Assembly (NCBI RefSeq): GCF_014204895.1
Contig: NZ_JACHMF010000001.1
Location: 496,001 to 560,000 of the forward strand
Direction: 5' to 3'
Length of the DNA: 64,000 bases
From: Paractinoplanes abujensis
GTDB lineage: Bacteria > Actinomycetota > Actinomycetes > Mycobacteriales > Micromonosporaceae
The notes beneath the pieces were generated by a model that saw nothing but the letters and a program-made list of their open reading frames with translations, ran no database searches and was not told where the DNA came from. Below are positions 62,762 to 64,000 of this stretch, piece by piece (within the stretch, counting starts at the first letter, position 1; every line of letters begins with the position of its first letter). The translations under genes were made by a program, and so were the position numbers.

Positions 62762-64000
62762 GCGCGTCGCAGGTTCCGCCGGTCACCTCGATCGGCACGC
62801 CGCGGATCACCGCGGGCTTCGACGAGTACGGCCGTCTCGACCTGCTCGCGCACCAGGAGGTGCACGGCGGGTTCGCGGCCCTGTCCTCCGGTGAGCTGAT
62901 CGGTCTGGCCGACCGGATCGAGCTGCGCGGACGCGGCGGTGCGGGTTTCCCGTTCGCCCGGAAGGTGCGCGCGGTGCTCGACTCGTGCCGCCGGCAGGAG
63001 CTGCCGCCGGTGATCGTGGTCAACGCGACCGAGGGTGAGCCCCCGTCCTGGAAGGACAAGGCGGTGCTGACCCGGGCCCCGCACCTGATCCTGGACGGGG
63101 CCGCGCTGGCCGCGGCCGCCCTCGACGCCGAGGAGATCGTCATCGGCATCGCCGACGACGGCATCGGTCAGAGCTCACTCACCGCGGCCCTGGCCGAGCG
63201 GCGCATGCCCTGCCCGACCCGCATCGTCACGGTGCCGCACCGGTTCATCTCCGGTGAGGGTGGCGCGCTGGTGCGCGGCATCAACGGCGAGGCGCACATC
63301 CCGCCCGGCCGCAAGGTGCGCTCCAGCGACAACGGCGTCATGGGTCTGCCCACCCTGCTCTCCAACGCCGAGACGTATTCGCAGCTGGCGATCGCGGCCC
63401 GGCTCGGCCCGTGGGAGTACAACGCGGTCGGCATCCCCGAGGAGCCGGGCACGGTCATGCTGACCGTGGGCGGCTCGGCCACCAACCCGGCAGTGGTCGA
63501 GGCGCCGACCGGCACCCCGCTCATGGACGTGCTCAACATGTGCGGCGCCGACATCGGCCCGGGCCTGCTGGTCGGCGGCTACCACGGCAAGTGGATCACC
63601 GCCGAGGCCGCGCAGACCGTCACGATCTCCCGCAAGGGGTTCGCCGGCGTGGGCGGCACGCTGGGCGCCGGCATGCTGATCCCGATCGGCTCCAAGACCT
63701 GCCCGCTGGGCGAGGTCTCTCAGGTCGTGCAATACCTGGCGGGCGAGTCGGCCGGTCAGTGCGGCCCCTGCCGGCTGGGCCTGCCCGACCTGGCCCGCGC
63801 GGTCACGCTGGTCTCGCTGGGCGGCAACGCGGTGGAGAACGTGCGCCAGGCGGCCGGTGTGGTCAAGGGCCGCGGCGCGTGCAGCCACCCCGACGGCACG
63901 GCCCGGTTCGCGCTGTCCGCGCTCGAAGTGTTCGCCAAGGACGTGGAGGCGCACACCAACGGCGAGGGCTGCGGCAAGAGCGTACGGGGAATTCTGCCCC
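62758..64000 (+). CDS. NuoF-like NADH-binding/SLBB Fe-S protein (3' end outside window)
   Basis: Starts at a TTG (TTGA overlap with the upstream stop) with GAGGGG seven to eight bases before it. 414 residues are visible. The NAD/FMN site reads RGRGGAGFPFARK, followed by VVNATEGEPPSWKDK, an SLBB-like part, and a C-terminal Fe-S segment with AGQCGPCRLG and GRGACSHPDG. In NuoF the first motif is SCGxCxPCR; here the first cysteine is alanine, leaving three of the four ligands. It would oxidise NAD(P)H or a ferredoxin and pass electrons to the cytochrome b encoded just upstream. It is not part of a nuo operon. Confidence 0.87.
   Translation, partial: MSASQVPPVTSIGTPRITAGFDEYGRLDLLAHQEVHGGFAALSSGELIGLADRIELRGRGGAGFPFARKVRAVLDSCRRQELPPVIVVNATEGEPPSWKDKAVLTRAPHLILDGAALAAAALDAEEIVIGIADDGIGQSSLTAALAERRMPCPTRIVTVPHRFISGEGGALVRGINGEAHIPPGRKVRSSDNGVMGLPTLLSNAETYSQLAIAARLGPWEYNAVGIPEEPGTVMLTVGGSATNPAVVEAPTGTPLMDVLNMCGADIGPGLLVGGYHGKWITAEAAQTVTISRKGFAGVGGTLGAGMLIPIGSKTCPLGEVSQVVQYLAGESAGQCGPCRLGLPDLARAVTLVSLGGNAVENVRQAAGVVKGRGACSHPDGTARFALSALEVFAKDVEAHTNGEGCGKSVRGILP

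Overview
The window is GC-rich DNA (above 70 % G+C by eye) with GTG/TTG starts, TANNNT -10 boxes a few bases before start codons, a DUF574-type methyltransferase, Tat and CBM2 secreted enzymes, PHO boxes and a CebR box. This points to a filamentous actinomycete, most likely Micromonosporaceae (Actinoplanes-like); the genus is an inference. I see no rRNA, tRNA, CRISPR array, insertion sequence, integrase or phage gene.

0-15.7 kb is a signalling block. It holds an RsbW-like kinase fragment, a PAS/SpoIIE phosphatase, a DivIVA-like coiled-coil protein, a STAND-type ATPase, a hybrid histidine kinase, a DUF574 methyltransferase, a single-domain response regulator, a GAF/PAS histidine kinase, a receiver protein with a degenerate HD-GYP-like output, a lone HPt protein and a membrane GGDEF-EAL protein. 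Two uncharacterised genes follow. The parts for a multistep phosphorelay feeding c-di-GMP turnover lie side by side.

15.7-26.4 kb is a pyrimidine/hydantoin catabolic island. Seven minus-strand genes (beta-ureidopropionase-like, dihydropyrimidinase, LLM flavin oxidoreductase, and permease, ATPase, permease and binding protein of an ABC importer) form an operon with several 4-bp overlaps. It is divergent from a MocR-type regulator; a class III aminotransferase lies further on, across a minisatellite-rich gap. No classical dihydropyrimidine dehydrogenase is present.

26.4-30.6 kb has a PhyH-family dioxygenase divergent from a Tat-exported sugar isomerase-like protein and a secreted GSDH/PKD protein, with two matching GTTCCC palindromes between them. 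30.6-34.2 kb holds two near-identical PiT phosphate transporter modules, each followed by a small two-helix membrane protein, with a strong PHO box before the second. 34.1-35.6 kb is an SDR/TetR pair with a perfect operator. 35.6-38.1 kb is low-complexity, minisatellite and G-rich DNA with one small plausible gene. 38.1-41.2 kb has an LSDAT/SLOG protein, a Tat-exported GlpQ-like enzyme, a PHO box, a small unknown gene and a GtrA protein.

41.2-59.3 kb contains a decayed WD40 gene, a fused alpha-beta glycyl-tRNA synthetase (unusual for actinobacteria), an acyl-CoA dehydrogenase, a TetR/NmrA pair, a FUSC membrane protein, a GAF-GGDEF diguanylate cyclase, secreted GH2-LamG and CBM2-GH6 polysaccharidases (the latter behind a perfect CebR box), a PP2C phosphatase and a DUF1772/TetR pair with repeated operators. 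59.6-64 kb has a secreted single-pass protein and an electron-transfer pair: a ferric-reductase-like cytochrome b with an eight-copy TRMRR repeat tail, translationally coupled to a NuoF-like protein that runs off the window.

All conspicuous intergenic minisatellites (units of 29, 36, 24, 42, 37, about 48 and 36 bp) lie left of 39 kb; the right 25 kb has none.
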